This document shows, in pieces, positions 63,219 through 64,000 of a stretch of DNA of 64,000 nucleotides. A program made the translations under genes and the position numbers. Position 1 is the stretch's first letter, and each line of letters begins with the position of its first letter. The stretch covers positions 5,469-69,468 of the forward strand of contig CAZCDS010000033.1 of the NCBI GenBank assembly GCA_964497585.1, in the 5' to 3' direction. This DNA is from CAZCDS01 sp964497585. GTDB lineage: Bacteria; Desulfobacterota; Desulfomonilia; Desulfomonilales; Desulfomonilaceae. Below the pieces are notes generated by a model. The model had not been told where the DNA came from. It saw nothing but the letters and a program-made list of their open reading frames with translations, and ran no database searches.

Positions 63219-63677
63219 TTACGCCTGCTTCCCTTTGCGGACGATGTGTTTGAGAACGTCGAGGATCTCCTCTTTATGGTCCTGGGAATAAATCTGCAGA
63301 TATTCGCGGATATGCTCCTCCTGGATATCCCGGATCGCATCGAGCGTCTCCACGCCTTTCGGGGTAATCTGCAGGATTGTGAGACGCTCATCGTTCGCGT
63401 CATTCTTTCTCTGGATCAGCCCGGCTTTTTCCATGCGTTTGGCCAGGCCCGTCACGTTTGCTCCGGTAACCAGCATGCTCCTGCCGACATTGCCCGCGGT
63501 GTCCTGCCCGTCCTCGCACGCGACCAGGTATTTGAGCATACTGTACTGAGAGAACGTAAGTCCGTACTCCCGAAACACCGCGGAGGATCTCTTCTTGAAC
63601 GTCTCGGAAGCCATGACGATAAAGATCATGAGCTTCTCGTCGAGGCTGATCTTGCTTGATGTCTTGTTTCCGGACAT
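63219..63677 (-). CDS. MarR-family transcription regulator
   Basis: Winged-HTH regulator of 152 residues. N-terminal dimer helices, then the DNA-binding core (YGLTFSQYSMLKYLVACEDG; SMLVTGANVTGLAKRMEKAG) and the wing LIQRKNDANDERLTILQITP with the conserved Asp-Arg. The frame reaches 63788, but ATG at 63677 has GAGG six bases upstream and starts just before the domain. It stands alone in the window, so its target is probably upstream beyond the end or elsewhere. Confidence 0.9.
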   Translation of the reverse strand: MSGNKTSSKISLDEKLMIFIVMASETFKKRSSAVFREYGLTFSQYSMLKYLVACEDGQDTAGNVGRSMLVTGANVTGLAKRMEKAGLIQRKNDANDERLTILQITPKGVETLDAIRDIQEEHIREYLQIYSQDHKEEILDVLKHIVRKGKQA

Positions 63678-64000
63678 CACGTCCTCTTTCAAATTCATGC
63701 GGGTCGCAGGGAAATGCGGGCATGGGGGCCCAGGGGCCCCGTGTGAGAATGGCCTATTCCCTCTCCTTGTGTAGCCGTTCACCGGCAAACGGAGATCATG
63801 GTCTCATTCGTCTTCTCACAACAGGCATTCAGGCCTTATTCAGGCTGGTCTCCCCGGCTGGGCCTGCTTTCGACCGTACCCGCAAACGAACATGAATGCG
63901 GGCGGGCCGCCGCCGGTGTTCGACGAAGGCGACCGGCCTACCGTGCCGAAACTATAGAGTTTTTGGGGAGGGGTCCGGGGGGGGGCGGTTTTGAAAAAAA
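63678..64000. other. Intergenic end of window
   Basis: About 320 bases upstream of the MarR gene without a recognisable gene; ends in the dispersed repeat, which is cut by the window edge. Confidence 0.4.
63944..64000. repeat. Dispersed terminator-like repeat, copy 2 (truncated)
   Basis: Begins GCCGAAACTATAGAGTTTTT and continues with a G-rich run, then GCGGTTTT and A-run, matching 57835-57890 with few changes. The closing arm of the hairpin lies beyond the window. Confidence 0.65.

Overview
The window reads as chromosome of a diderm bacterium, most likely a Desulfobacterota (former Deltaproteobacteria) lineage. This is inference from content: moderately high G+C, outer-membrane and periplasmic proteins, the rpmH-rnpA-yidD-yidC-jag-mnmE order, two-subunit glycyl-tRNA synthetase, a ferredoxin:thioredoxin reductase catalytic subunit, GTG/TTG starts used freely, and REP-like intergenic palindromes. 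No rRNA, tRNA or CRISPR array was seen.

Layout. 1-12 kb: the end of serS, an exported TPR-ankyrin fusion protein, an RlmI-like methyltransferase, acpS-folP-ftsH on the minus strand, an odd MDR dehydrogenase, a pseudouridine synthase, a dodecin, a YhcC-like radical SAM protein and radA. 12-16.5 kb: two XRE-type regulators (one cupin, one LexA/S24-like), a lytic transglycosylase and an outer-membrane barrel. 17-22 kb: the minus-strand mnmE-jag-yidC-yidD-rnpA-rpmH block. 23-27 kb: an SH3 membrane protein, a REC-PAS-PAS-LuxR regulator, an ICMT-like membrane protein and a relic of a serine recombinase. 27.3-33.5 kb: an accessory island with an IS1634-type transposase, a nitrilase of visibly lower G+C, about 1.3 kb of non-coding DNA and a frameshifted IS1380-type element.

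33.6-46.4 kb is mostly minus-strand housekeeping: glyQ-glyS, dtd, NUDIX, a YqgV-like protein, sfsA, the overlapping rsmD-coaD-aspartate aminotransferase-surE-rnc run, a glutaredoxin/FTR redox pair and an FKBP isomerase. Embedded in it are a TPR gene with a good sigma-70 promoter and a GIY-YIG ORF bracketed by a perfect inverted repeat. 47-64 kb: a twice-frameshifted ankyrin gene, aldehyde dehydrogenase plus hotdog thioesterase, an amidohydrolase, a DnaJ/CbpA-CbpM pair, a TPR protein coupled to a HAD phosphatase, a HIT protein, small genes, an 869-codon-class ankyrin protein and a MarR regulator.

The most distinctive features are the five loci for exported TPR and/or ankyrin repeat proteins, the IS-bounded nitrilase island, the GIY-YIG/REP arrangement at 39.4-39.9 kb, a terminator-like dispersed repeat at 57.8 kb and the window end, and two intrinsic terminators that point away from any protein gene and may end small RNAs. 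I did not find a clear multi-gene system of a new kind; the GIY-YIG/REP unit is the best candidate for something little described.
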